From the NCBI RefSeq assembly GCF_949628265.1, contig NC_088786.1:25255681-25319680 (forward strand): 64,000 nt of DNA, read 5' to 3'. Of this stretch, positions 1 to 12,478 are shown in pieces. This stretch comes from Cloeon dipterum. Taxonomy: Eukaryota; Arthropoda; Insecta; Ephemeroptera; Baetidae. Numbering within the stretch: the first letter of the stretch is position 1; the number at the start of each line of letters is the position of its first letter. Below the pieces are notes generated by a model that saw only the letters and a list, made by a program, of their open reading frames with translations, did no database searches and had not been told where the DNA came from. The position numbers were made by a program, and so were the translations under genes.

Positions 1-3000
1 ATAGTATAAAATAAATAAAAGGCTTCCGGCGAGAAGCATTGATTTTTTACGGCTCTTGAATTAAGATCTACGCTGTATAGGCTCTTTTTTTGTTTCTTAT
101 CTCGCGCGTCTGTCTGTCTTTTATCGACGAAGCAGGGCGGAATGCTCGCGCAGCAAAGAGGCTCGAGTGAGCGAAATGAGCGTTTTGTCGTCGACTCTCT
201 GTCAATTTCATGTCTGAGTGGCTGCGATGAGGGCGAAATGCAAATCAGCGGGTGTTGGACGTGATTTCGAGGCAGATGCCGCGAACAAGATTCCACTCGA
301 CGATTCAACAGAGTGAGAGTGCTGCTGCTGCTGCTGGCTTATCTTTTTTTCCAGCGTGTAACAGCACTCGCCGCTTTCGGCTCGGGAATTATATTGTGTC
401 GAGATGCATTCGGGCCAAATTAAGATACAGCACAGTCTGCCGCCCCAAACCTCGCGCGCAACCAACTTATCTTAAATCCATTCTTCTCGCTCTAAACACC
501 AAGTATGCTGCCTATCTGGAAAGCAAACAGCAAAACATTCCTTGGAGTGATCAAAAATTTCGCCCATTCAAGCTTTAGCGGTGATTTAATAAAGCTCCCC
601 TATACCTTCACTTCAAAGCCATCTTCAGTGAAAGCACTTTTGTCAAAAAGACTGAACTAAAAGACAAGCAGGCACAAAGAAGTGCAAGCTAATAAATAAC
701 AGCCCCGAACAGCGGCGGCCCCGCAAATTCAATCAGCGGCGGTGAACCGCCCCTTGGACCGCTCCCGACGTGTTTTTGTGCAGAATCTCTCTTTCAGGCC
801 GTGCTGGAAATTAATTTGGCTTCGCTTGATTGGCCGCATCATTAATTTGGACGAGCGGAGTCTCGCTTTTTGCGCCATACATCTTGGCCAAATGAGCCCG
901 CCAGGGGTGCTGATTGAGTCTCTGCTCTCCTTTCTCCAGCAGACACACAGCGAGACATAGGTCGGTTCAATTCCTTTCGCGTGACCCTCGGGTCACCTGT
1001 CACCGGCACCACCGTGGGCCATTGTTACACGCAAGCACCCGAAAAAGTGCGACGACTTTGGGCTGCTAGCTTCGTTTCACGACAAAAGATCGCTGTCAGC
1101 GCTGGAATTGGGATTGCAGGCAATGTATATAGACTACGGTCTCTGCGATTGCGAGGTTCTACTTTTTTATAGCTCTACTAATTCGACCCCCTATATTTGG
1201 TGCATTAAGTCAAATGAAAGTCGAGCGTGATTTAGTATTACATGCTCTTAGATGTTTTTATTGATACTCCTTCCATAAAACATGCCACTTTTTCCTTATT
1301 TTTTGTGTCGCCATTAACCATTTAAAGGTCAGATCGTTTTTTTTTTCATTTTCAGTAAATTTTAGAGTTCTACTAAAATTGATATAAATGGGTACAGAAA
1401 TCTACTTTTTTTTAGGAAAGTGATGATAAATAATGAAACTGCAAGTTTATAGTGGAAAAAACCACAAATAACATTTTTCTATCTTTTAAACTGATTTCAA
1501 CACGCCCGCGCGAGAATCATTGAAGGTCGAATACCGAGTACTGAGAGGCGATAGCAGCCAGCACCCCCTGCCTCCAGCCGCCCCCCGACACGAAGTGTTT
1601 TTGGTCAGCGAGCGTTGTCATTCAGGGTCGTCAAACCAAGGAACGGCTTGCCAACGTCGCTCAAAGACTGCACCGCCGCGCTATTTCCCACTCTCCTAGA
1701 GCAGTATTGTGGCAAGATTTAATGTTTGCAAACGTCAAGATTATTCATACTTGCTTTACAACGGGTGCATTACGATGAATGGTCCAATTTATTGGTTTTT
1801 AGCCTTTTATCAGCTTCGTTTAAAAGTAGGACTAATTTAGTACCATTAATGTACTTGTGACTTGGATGAGAATATAAAACAATAAAATCACAAAAATGCA
1901 GTTTTTAATCATTGGCGGTACCCCACTTTCGTCACCATTAGCATTATTTTGATCCAAAAATTTAATCTGTCGAGAGCTGTCATTTACTTAAGTGAAACTG
2001 CAAATGGGCTCAGTTATGGCGAGCGCAGAATTTTGATCGTTGGCTGCCGACAATGGGAGCAAATCGAGCAGAGAGTATATGCGGTGGCAGAAAACGAGAG
2101 GGGACTCGAAGCTCGCATAATAATAAATTATGTGCAAAGAATACACCAATGGGGCGGGGCAATCCGTCAAAAACCAGCGTCATTAGCACAGCGCCCGAGA
2201 GATGATGAACACTGGAATGGAAAAAAATTGCGAAATTCGAGCGAGGGCTGCTGTTCGGCGCGTGTCGCTCTGCGGCTCCCCAGCGACAAAAAGGCGCGCA
2301 CTCGCGTTGCCAAATGATCGCCGAGTTTGACGATTTGGGGACTGGTGCGGCCGACTCCATTGTCTCCGATGCAGCTCAACGACCATTTGATGGAAAAAGA
2401 AGAATCGGACACAAAAAGGGTGGTCCTGCCAAAAGAGCCAAAAAAAGAAAAAAATCGAGCTCTTGTAGTTATTATGAAGTGCGCAGATCCATTTCTTGCT
2501 AGTTCTTTTTCAGCTAGATTAGCGTTAAAAGTTAAAATGTCACTTGTCAATTATAGTTTTTTAATTAAGATAAAATACATTTTTCTTTGTAAATAAGCCT
2601 TAAAAATATCTCTAATGAAACATTAGTTTTTGGCAAACACGCGGGTCACACCGAATTTTTTAACTGTCTTTGCGTCGAGACAGATCTTTGAATGTTTCAT
2701 TTTTTGAACTCTTGATTTTCTTCCTTTATGATAAGGTTGTAGGTAAACAGTTCCTTCGACGGGTTGAAATAATTAAATGTATTTACAGTGGCCTCAAATA
2801 GTTGGGTGATTTCTCTTCACAAAACTTACAAATTATTTTAAATTTTAATATAAAATATAACATAAAAAATCTTTCCAATACCATACATTTTCTACATTAA
2901 AATTATTATTCTGGCCAGAAGAAATCATTACGTAAAATTAAAATTTATTTTAGAGAAAATAGATGGTTCAGATTTGAAAAAAAGTAGAAGAATCTACTTC

Positions 3001-4359
3001 TCAGTAACATACTAAATGTGCGAATTATTGTTCAGAGGAAATTAATTTGTTTATACAAAAGAGATAATTGCAAAATGCTGGAATGCCGATGGCTAAGAAA
3101 TTTGAAAAGGATCTAATTATTTTTCATCCAGCAAATAAATGGTTAATTGATGAGTGTATTTAATTAAAAACTGTGAAAATACAAAATCATTGTGTAAAAA
3201 GGGTTTGAATTTAAATAATTTTCTATAAAATTCGGTATAATACTAATGGTAGTGGCAGTGATATGTATATTTAGAAATCACTTGATAAATGATATAAAAG
3301 GATTGTTATTTCCTCCTTCCCTCCATTATTATATAATAGAAGCGAGTGCGAGTGCTCCTCGACTGCGAATAAATTCATTTCCAAGGAGGCGCAAAATGTC
3401 GTTCGTATTGCAGCCCTGCTACGAACGATAAAGTGGGAATTCTATTAAAAGCGTCAGGTTGTTTGCACGGGTATGACAAGATGTAAATGACAGGGAGTAT
3501 AGGGACAAGCTGGCAGCGCACCTGACTTTGCAGCGAAAGCACCCCGCCAACAATAAACTAGAATTCAAGACTCGAGACGCTATGTGCATGCGTTTGGTCG
3601 CGCTGACGATTGCACACATTCAGCGCGCGCTCTCTCGCTCCGCTGTTTATTAAGCAGCCGGGCGCGTTTTAATTACAAGTCGCGAATTTTACGACTTCTT
3701 TACGGAAGGGAATTTATACACGGGGCTGAATTAGAGGAGAGAGTGAGCCGCTGAAACGCGGGCACAGCTCGCAATTTACGCCTAACACATTTTCGCGCTG
3801 AAACGCTGAATTGCTCACGAAGAATAAACTTCTCGGCTGTGGGTAATAATTAGCTCAGGCTTTTATGGCCGATTAATTCATTACGACACTTAAAGCAATA
3901 TTTTTTCTAATTAAGCGCGTGATTATAACCGTCAACTGTGATTTGCGATGTTTTCCCATATGTATTTTTTCTGATTAGTTAAATTGAAAATAAAAAAGTC
4001 GCAAATTACAATTTAATTTTTAATCGCACATTGCGTTACATAAGAAGGTGAATAAAAATAAATTAGAGAGGTCTCTTATTTTCAGGGATGCATTATCACA
4101 ATTCGCCAATTCGAGCAAAATTAGCATAATAGTTCCACAAAATTATGTAAATAAGCACGCATGAGAGCTGTCCTTGTTTCTTGGCAGTCTAGCTAATTAA
4201 CGTAATCCGAATAAGGGAAATCAGACGCCCACTGCCGAATTCACAGACAATCCCTGTAGGCATGTGATGCGGTTACCAAATCTCGTCAAGGCCCCCGTGT
4301 TAGTCAGTTGACTTTTTGCTTTTGTAGGCATTCTTGATGTGTACATTCGTCTTGTTAGT
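1..4359. other. Intergenic or intronic DNA, no gene recognised
   Basis: No exon chain or protein family could be recognised here on either strand. Open frames are short, overlap on both strands and carry no conserved motif. The DNA is mostly AT-rich, with a GC-richer patch near 1500-1720 and another near 3560-3790. It could be the flank or intron of a gene lying to the left of the window. Confidence 0.5.
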
Positions 4360-4491
4360 TGGTAGCGGAAAAATTGCGCATAGCTCAACAACAAAACGCT
4401 AATTTCCTTGTTGCAAGAAAAGGGCAACAATCAATTCGGCAATGAAAAATTGGGTGTTTGCTGTTCGATGCGCAATTTCCGCGCTACCAGG
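4360..4491. mobile_element. MITE-like element, copy 1 of a family found twice in the window
   Basis: The left end (TGGTAGCGG..AAATTGCGCA, 4360-4380) matches the reverse complement of the right end (TGCGCAATTTCCGCGCTACCA, 4470-4490) apart from small gaps. The core at about 4400-4447 is nearly the same as 54698-54744, including CTTGTTGCAAGAAAAGG and ACAATCAATTCG. Terminal inverted repeats, about 130 bp length and no coding capacity indicate a non-autonomous DNA transposon. The superfamily is not resolved. Confidence 0.7.
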
Positions 4492-5215
4492 ATGACAACA
4501 TGATTCTCGAATATGCGTGTTTCACGCAAAAATTGTATAAATTCAGGCAAAATGTAACGCCATCAAATTCCGTGATGGCATGCCTTCATTGCGGAGTAAA
4601 GGCCGCCGGTAGCGCAACCGATTCAAACTTCATACTACATAAACAAGCGGCACATAGATACAGCGCGAAATTAATAAATCCGTCTTATTGAACATGTTCT
4701 ACGTTACCTTACTGTGTAAAAGTAGTCACCAATCAGATGTTGATCGAATTAAAAAATTGATCTTTACTGTCACTTGTCGATATCTTCACAAAGGCGACTA
4801 AAAATTTTCCATACTGTGATTTCACTATGTAGCTAAAATGTTAAAGCCGCTTTTGGTGTGCACTTGTTCAGCAATAGTTACTTCATTTCTTTTGGAGGTA
4901 ATCTCTTGAAACGTGCGTAGTGCTGCCATCTTTGGGGATCAAAAGTTTCAAGTAGATTAACCGGTTTTTTAACCGGTAAGTAGAATACTGCACTACCTAT
5001 TTCCTGCTGCATAAAGCATGAACTAGGCATTTAAATATTTTTAATTTACAACCCCCATGTAAGGTTCCTAAAAACTTTATTGTTTTCAATTCAAAATGAA
5101 CATCAAAACATATCAATGCCAATGAACTACCGGTTAAAATTGTAAAAAAACCGTCATATTTTGTTCGTCGGCAAAATCGTCAAACACCAGCCAGCTCCAA
5201 AAGCTGTGTGTAATC
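4492..5215. other. Upstream region of the proteasome alpha-2 gene
   Basis: AT-rich DNA leading into the PSMA2 start codon. The only recognisable elements are three ACCGGT-type motifs, listed separately. No TATA box or coding exon was identified, and the 5' UTR boundary cannot be set from sequence alone. Confidence 0.4.
4959..5135. promoter_or_regulatory. Cluster of AACCGGTT-type motifs (Grainyhead-like consensus)
   Basis: AACCGGTT lies at 4959-4966, AACCGGTA at 4971-4978, and TACCGGTT (the reverse complement of AACCGGTA) at 5128-5135. AACCGGTT is the known consensus of Grainyhead/CP2 transcription factors. The three sites lie 80-260 bp before the PSMA2 start codon. Function is inferred from motif match only. 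Confidence 0.3.
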
Positions 5216-6325
5216 ATGGCGTCAGAGCGGTACAGCTTTTCGTTGACAACATTCAGGTAAATCGAAATATTCTAAAAAATATGCCTAAACACTAACTGAC
5301 TGGCAGTAAGCTTCATTTTTTGACTAATTAAGGCAACGATTTAGGAATATAGTTTGTCTCCGCTCTACGTAGTTGCAGAAATATTTAAAAACTAAAATCG
5401 GTTCCCCAGTGATGACATGGTTGTTTTGATTCCAGCCCTTCGGGCAAACTTGTCCAAATTGAGTATGCTCTGGCAGCAGTTGAAGCTGGAGCCCGTTCTG
5501 TTGGCATCAAAGGTAAAGTTTGATTAAACAATCTTAAATTAATATTGAAATCCCAACTATCACTTTTATTACCAAGCTTCCAATGGAGTCGTCATTGCCA
5601 CTGAGAAAGTGCCCAAATCCATCCTTGTTGACGAGCATAGCGTTCACAGAGTTGAGGAAGTTTCCAAGCACATTGGAATGGTCTACAGTGGTAAGTTTGA
5701 AACTAGCTTAAATTTGTTATCAGCATGATCATAACTTTCATAAAGAGTCAAGATCGTTGTTAATATGTCCACTGACTTTTAACTAAATTTTTCAGGCATG
5801 GGACCTGACTACCGTTTGCTGGTGAAAACTGCCCGCAAAAAGGCACAGCAGTATTCGCTTGTTTACCAGGAAGAAATCCCCACGGCCCAGCTAGTGCAGA
5901 GGGTAGCATCCGTCATGCAGGAGTACACGCAGTCTGGTGGGGTGCGACCATTCGGAGTGTCTCTGCTCATCTGCGGCTGGGACAACAACCGACCATACCT
6001 TTTCCAGTGCGACCCTTCAGGAGCCTACTTTGCCTGGAAAGCCACTGCCATGGGCAAAAATTACATCAACGGAAAGACTTTCCTGGAAAAGAGGTGAATA
6101 ACTGACTCTAATGTGGCGTCCCTATAGATCTATTTTTACTCTCTTTGCAGATACAATGAAGACTTGGAATTGGAAGATGCTGTTCACACAGCCATTCTCA
6201 CTCTGAAGGAAGGATTTGAAGGTCAGATCACCGCTGACAACATTGAGGTGGGAATTTGCGATGCCTCTGGCTTCCGCAGGCTGGACCCTAACAGCGTTAA
6301 GGACTACCTGGCCAACATCCCCTAA
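5216..6325 (+). CDS. PSMA2: 20S proteasome subunit alpha type-2
   Basis: An alpha-ring subunit of the 20S core proteasome, which gates and supports ATP-dependent degradation of ubiquitinated proteins in cytosol and nucleus. Five exons join in frame: 5216-5256, 5436-5512, 5577-5690, 5796-6093 and 6151-6325. They encode 234 residues, the same length as human PSMA2. The N-terminal alpha-subunit signature is clear ([20 protein letters not shown], residues 6-25), followed by the conserved [23 protein letters not shown]-type region (broken across my reading as [10 protein letters not shown] then [12 protein letters not shown]). The protein ends DYLANIP. All introns are short and begin GT and end AG. 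The start is the only ATG consistent with the family N-terminus. A poly(A) signal follows at 6448. Identity is secure from family recognition. Confidence 0.97.
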
Positions 6326-6447
6326 ACGCTGGGGTTTTGTGATGTAAAAGACTATGCCTTCATTATAAAATGTTTGTGTGCAACTCTTTCTATGTTAGCG
6401 CTTGAATTATTTGAAAACTTTCATCAACGTTATAAGGAATTTGGTTA

Positions 6448-6453
6448 AATAAA
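6448..6453 (+). other. Poly(A) signal of PSMA2
   Basis: AATAAA lies 123 bp after the PSMA2 stop codon, a normal distance for a short insect 3' UTR. Confidence 0.6.
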
Positions 6454-7625
6454 GTCTCGACTCCCTTAACAGTACCTTTTACTCAACAGGTTGAATTTAA
6501 TTGTTTAAGTCATCTATAATTTTCTTTAGTTTGTTTGAAATAATCCCTTTAAAATGTCAAACTGACGACCCTAATAACTTGATATCTATGCTCTTTTGTA
6601 TTTTTACCAAAAAAGAAAACACTTTAGTGTAATTTTACCTTTCAAAAGCTGATATTGAATTAAATGCTTAAAAACAGTTATTAGTAGAGTGAACAAGATT
6701 AGAAAACAGCAAAAGCTCATCTAGTTGATTCAGCTGCCTCATAGTGTTACAACTGACAATGAGACACTACTTGTGTGTGCATAGTCATGCTTGATCCACT
6801 TGAGTATCATGATGCTAACTTGACAGGCATGAAACAAATGCCGGGCATTGCAAATTTTGCTGGCCCTCTTATTAACCCCCCTTTAAATCTATTATGCATA
6901 TTAACTGCGGGATTTAAATTTTTAATATTGAATAGTTCAACTCTTTTGATATATGAGCGACCCCCCTTGAATATAGAGCAGATAAATCATAAAAATTTGC
7001 GTCTCATGTCAGTAATATTATTTTCTCTTTTTAAACGAGGAATTATGACAACTATATATGTGAGTAAATATGGCCAGATGTCAGATGGATAAAATATATT
7101 ATTATTATTTGTTAGTATTTTTAGAACAATCAGAAAAATATTGAAATTGAATTTTCTACATTTTTTCAATACTATAATATATGTACTGTGAAATTTATTG
7201 TTGCATTATTAATTTTCGATAATATTACATATATTATTATGAATATTGTTGAAAAATATGTTTAGTTAACTTTATTATTTCTCTCTTATCGTTGCACTCA
7301 TTTTTATAATAAAGCGCACGCCATTAGAGCGAATTTAGTATAGTGCACAAGTCTGTCGTTCAGTCAAGAGGCCAAGAGTGTTAAGAGGCAAAAGACACCC
7401 GTAATCTGCATGAAGACATAGAAAAAGGTTTCGCGCCATTTATTTCTATTTCTACCGAGCAAAAAGCCAGCTGGATTTGAACAAAAGCGAATCGACGTTG
7501 GTATTGGACGCGACGGACAATGGCAGTCTAGCTAGCAAGCGAATGCAAGATCACGATTATACTGCTACATGACTACCCGAGGATCACGCGCTTTTATTGA
7601 TTACGTCTAAACAAATACCTCCAAA
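6454..7625. other. Intergenic DNA and 5' UTR of FAF1
   Basis: The first 850 bp are AT-rich with no recognised gene. Open frames near 6775-7092 have no family signature. From about 7320 composition becomes more balanced, and this part probably contains the FAF1 transcription start and 5' UTR. Confidence 0.45.
7359..7365 (+). promoter_or_regulatory. Candidate initiator for FAF1
   Basis: TTCAGTC matches the arthropod initiator TCAGTY and lies about 265 bp upstream of the FAF1 ATG, at the point where composition changes. No TATA box precedes it. A short motif match, so only suggestive. Confidence 0.3.
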
Positions 7626-10600
7626 ATGTCCGAAAATAGGGACGAAATTCTTCTGGACTTTCAGGTGAGCATTTCAACCATGTTTATTTTTCCCTGTGAG
7701 CAAGCAAAGAGCGTTTGGAATCTCCTGTGATTTTGCTCTTTAAACTTTTCCTGAGTCACCTCAAATGTTGCACATGCCACTCAAACTTTATATCCTCCAC
7801 ACGTGTGAATATTTTGAGTTAAATTCAGGGGCTACAAACTCCAAATTTTATCAGGGTTTCATTATTCATTTGGAACTAGTGTTGTTTGTTGAACTTTCTC
7901 TCACGCAGTTGATGTTTACCCATATTTTTACACAACACAACCACGCAATTTATGTTTACGCAATGCTGTATTAGAGCTCTAATAGATTATTCTGATAGCA
8001 ACAAACTTTCGTCTACTATTTAATTGATTAGATTGCGGGCAATGAGTAAATTATTACATAATTATATGTTAACTAGTAATACAACAACTCCTTCAATTTT
8101 TTAGGCATGTACTGGTATTGAAGACATTGGTGAAGCTTTTTCACATTTGGAAGCAGTACAATGGGACCTCTTAGTACGAGTTTTGAGCTGTTTTTAATTT
8201 GTTCATTGATTATTATATTGTTTTTAATTTGCAGAAAGCTATTCAAAGAGTAATGCCTCAAGACTCGCAGACTCTGCCTTCAGAGGCAACGGATGATATT
8301 GAAATGATTGAGCCAGCGTTACCGTCAGCATCAACAGCTCCCAATGTTCCAGGCCCTTCAACATCTTCAAGCTCAGATAAAATAACGTTTCACATCACTC
8401 ACGGGGAAGAGGAAGTTGATTTTGTTCTATCTAAGAAGGACCAAATTGGTAATATTTTAATTAACCTTTGTATCTCGTGTTTAACAAAAGATTTATTCTT
8501 CTTAGAATGTTTGAAGAAACTAGTGGGGTCTAAATTCAGTTTGCCGTGGTGCAGAATTGATCTTCAGGGATGGAGGCGACCTCCAGCATCAGACAAAATA
8601 ACCTTCGGGGACCTGCGGTGCCCAGTGTTTGTGCCGCTAGTTGTAGTTGTGCTCGACCCCTCTCCAGATACAGCCTCAGCGTCTGAAGAGTATGTATTTT
8701 TCCCTTGATGAAAACAAATATTAACGGTTGACTCTTTCAGAACAAATCTAATTGAGCGGCTCACGCAAACCTTTACACTGAACATTACTTGCGAGACTAC
8801 AAAGAAAAGCTACAATCTTAAATTTCCTGGAAGCAGAACTATTGGTGAAGTGAAGCACGACATCTTTGAGGTGACAGACATTCCAGTCAGATATCAAAAG
8901 TGGAGTGGGTGGCCATCCTCAGTTACAGATCGGGTATGGGGTAGTTAATTTCGCATTCCCTTAATCCTTTCATGGTTGATACCTTTTACAGGTCACGTTG
9001 GCTTGCTCTGGGGTCGTTTACCCTGAACACAATCTGACCCTTTGCAGGCAGCCTCCCGTAAAAGAAAGCAAGAAGCAGAAGCAACAAGTTGTGTGTATCG
9101 ACGACAGTGACAGTTCTGTTGGCGATTATGAGGATGCTTCTGAGTCTTTCAATGGCGATGATGATATGCTTTACATGGGGAGCGTAGAGACCTCCAGAAA
9201 AGTTAGAAACCTCAGTAAGACTATAAGTGTACGCTATGGATTGGTTGTTTCAATTTTTGTTTGATGCAGTCCCTGAAGAGGTACACGATGAAATAGCTGG
9301 GTCAATTTCCTTTATGGAGGAATATGTTCATCGGTATGGTGAAGCTCACCCACTGTTTCTGCAAGACACCCTTGGAGAGGCCGTCAAGGAAGCATTTAAC
9401 AAATCAGCCCGCGAGGTAAAAAGGTTTCCGCTTCTCTTGGAACTGGTATTAAGTGGTTTGTTGTAGCGGCGACCTCTGGTGATTTACATTCACCACGACG
9501 GAAGTGTCCTTTCCAATGTGTTCTGCACGCAAGTGTTGAATTCGGAACCAGTTATATCCTACCTGAGTGAGCACTTTGTAATTTGGGGATGGGATTTCAC
9601 CCACGAGCAGAACAAACAGATGTAAGTGTGAAATTGATCAATTTTCCTCCACATTCACATTTTTTGTACACGTATGATGCTCATGGTAGTCAATAATTTT
9701 GTTTTAAACCAAAGTATTCAATCAAATCATATTTGAAGATATTTAACAGGGAATTATTTTGCAGGATGCTACGTGCAGCTTCTCAAAGTTTAGGACCCAT
9801 GGCAGCAAATCTAGTTCGAAGCATCGATCTAGAGCACATGCCAGCGCTTGTGGTCGCTAACAAAATTCGGTCTTCAATTGAAATTGTTTCTGTTATGCAC
9901 GGACACCTAGTGGTCAATGAGCTTATAAGCAACCTGATGCAGGTAGGTCAAGATGCATTTCTAGTGAGAAAGATTAATGTTGCGTCATTGTAGGTTCGTG
10001 ACAGATTCCTTGAGAGCCAGCAACAAGAGATAATGGAGGAGAATGAACGCATGGCACGCGAGCGAGTCCTCAGGGAGCAGGACGAAGCGTACCAGGCTTC
10101 GTTGGAAATTGACCGCGCCAAAGAGGAGGCGAAGCGGGCGCAAGAGGTTGCCAAGGAAAAGGAGGAACAGATGCTACAATCACAGCAACGGCAGGAAGCA
10201 GCCAAAATGGAGGCGCGCAAGGCCGAGGCCAGCTTAAGACTGCCGCTGGAGCCACCTGACATTCCAGGCGACAACATTGCCAGAATCCGGTTTAGAATGC
10301 CATCAGGAGAGTTCCGCAACAGACGTTTTGATGCTCACTCTCCATTACAAGTAATACAATTGGTTCATTAGGAGGACTATTTTTTATAATTTTACATGTG
10401 TTTTAGGTGGTGTTTGACTTCTTGCTCGTAGAAGGCTATCCTTCAGAAGATTACAAAGTCCTCTCAAGCTGGCCTAGGAGAGACGTAAGCACATTATTTT
10501 CTTTTTCTTGATATTATGCTTGCTAATTGCCACAAAATTTGAACATCAAACTTACTAACCCTGGTGAAAGGCTTTTTATAAGGTTATGAAATATCGCTGT

Positions 10601-11040
10601 GCACGCAAGTTTACAAATATTTTACTTGATAATATCGCATACAGGCGTAACACCAATATTTATAACATTTTCCACGTTAAAGTTACTATGGAACATGAGA
10701 ACTTCAGGTCAATAGACTTGTTATCAAATGCCATAAATATTTATTAAGTAGAATTTGTTTCATATCTCCAGATACTGGAGTCTTAAACGCTGTGCTATCA
10801 TACAAAACTCTAGTTTCTTTATTTATAAATTGTCGTTTTGAGTTGACTGTCATTTCAAGGAGCGATTCCATCAAAATTATTCAAAGGGTTATTTGATAAA
10901 TATATTAAAATTATGCATCAGGTGTTACAAATCTATAGATGTGTAATTTTATTTTTCAGCTGACATTATTAGAGAGCAGCCAAACCTTACAGCAGGCGAG
11001 GTTGTGCCCTCAAGAAACTGTGATCTTAGAAGAGCGATAA
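7626..11040 (+). CDS. FAF1: FAS-associated factor 1
   Basis: A ubiquitin-binding adaptor that links polyubiquitinated clients to the p97/VCP segregase. Twelve exons join in frame: 7626-7664, 8105-8173, 8235-8448, 8506-8689, 8741-8933, 8992-9214, 9270-9415, 9467-9621, 9765-9942, 9994-10350, 10407-10484 and 10960-11040. They give 638 residues against 650 in human. Order: UBA domain (DFQACTGIEDIGEAF, about 10-50), two ubiquitin-like domains, UAS thioredoxin-like domain (from about 310), a charged coiled coil (REQDEAYQASLEIDRAKEEA, about 490-560) and C-terminal UBX domain (IRFRMPSGEFRNRRFDA onward). The UBX loop reads SSWPRRD where human has STFPRRD. The stop is only 86 bp from the GATAD1 stop on the other strand, so the two 3' UTRs probably overlap. 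Confidence 0.96.
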
Positions 11041-11125
11041 GAAGTACTCAATCCTGCACCCGTATCTCTCAACTTTCCTCTCTTTCCGTCGCTATTTATT
11101 CATCTGACTGTAATTTATTTTGCAA

Positions 11126-12478
11126 CTAACTCTTGACTGTTGAGTCGTCACAATTCCCACCAACTCTGGTCCAGATGAAACCAGTATCAGTCGGACAGCG
11201 AGGGGTTCTGTAAGGAGCGTTGAGCGGCTTGAAATACTCGGGAGACAAGTGCATCACAAGCTGCATGCATTCCAGCTTCCGTGGCACAGTCTCTTTGATG
11301 CCTGAAACCATACACATTTCTCTCCATTACTACATGGAGGTAATAGTTTGTTCTGCAATGGCTGCATCAGATTCTATTTGTAACAGCTTTGATTTGTCGT
11401 TAACGTGACCAGACGCAGAACTCAATTGTATTTTAATTTGTGTTCTGTGAAATTCTCACTAAATGGGTATTGTTCCAAAACGTCAAAAGTGCTCAGGCCT
11501 TGTGCTGAGCCTGATTGGGTGCCTTATCAGTATGACCATTTGGACGTCTCTTAGAAGTGCGACATCTTCATTAACTGCATTGATTTGTGGGAACATATCT
11601 TTTTGCATTGCAGAATGATCTATCTGAATTTTAAATCCCATTTTATGTCAAGAGTTGGTGAAGTAAATGAGTAACAACATAGCACTGCAAATCTGCTGGA
11701 ATTATGTTCCAGATTTTTTTTTTCGAAAAGACATAGTGTTTTGCTAATAAAATAACTCAAAACCGAACCAAATTGTGATTTTATCAACTCACCTAAAGTG
11801 TATTGAGTAGGGTCGAAGTCGGCATCGCCTGTTTCTTGTGTTGGAATCAACCACGCTACAGTAGCACTTTTTTCATAGTTATGATCTTGCATCAGTCCAG
11901 TTATTTGAGCAAAGTACATGTCATCGTTTTCATCTACCAAGCTGACGACATCGCCAATTTGGATGTACTGTCCTTTGACGAAAACGAATGGCTTTGTGCT
12001 GCTTTCTCGAATCAAGTTTCCGAGCCTTTGAGGCTGAAATTGAAAATAGTTTGAGCAATAACTGTCTAAGTTGTATGATCATGCAATTATACTGGTCGTT
12101 TTAGAAGTGTCCGTCTGCCTCTGCCTTTTGGCAATATTGGACGCGTGGAAGGAATACCACTCATTAGTGGCTTTATTAAATTGCTTCTTGTGTTTCTAAC
12201 TGATTGGTTCTTAAACCCATCACTGGACGAATCCAAACACCTTCCACACACTTGTTGCCCAGCATCGCTTTTTCTCATTTTCCTGCTGCACCTTGGACAC
12301 CCTGAATCAAAGAATGCAGTAATAATTATTAATACAGACGGTCGCTGGAGAGGGCTAAATTTATATTATCATACTAACATTTTGGGCCTTGAGAGTCGGT
12401 CGACTTGGTCCTTGCAGATCTTCGTGGTTCAAGAGGAACAATATCGTTGTCCTCGGTCAGTTCAGATGGAGATTCCAT
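11126..12478 (-). CDS. GATAD1: GATA zinc finger domain-containing protein 1
   Basis: A chromatin-associated protein that in vertebrates belongs to the EMSY/KDM5/SIN3 repressor assembly. Four exons on the minus strand: 12379-12478, 12093-12301, 11793-12033 and 11126-11301, giving 241 residues (human 269). A single zinc finger is visible at residues 35-55 (CPRC, then CGRC). The conserved core follows: YIQIGDVVSLVDENDDMYFA, then KSATVAWLIPTQE, and a C-terminal block with PRKLECMQLVMH and TGFIWTRVGG, all matching GATAD1 in order. Here 34 residues precede the finger, whereas in human it is close to the N-terminus. The ATG is the first in the exon. The gene is head-to-head with TRAPPC13. Confidence 0.93.
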
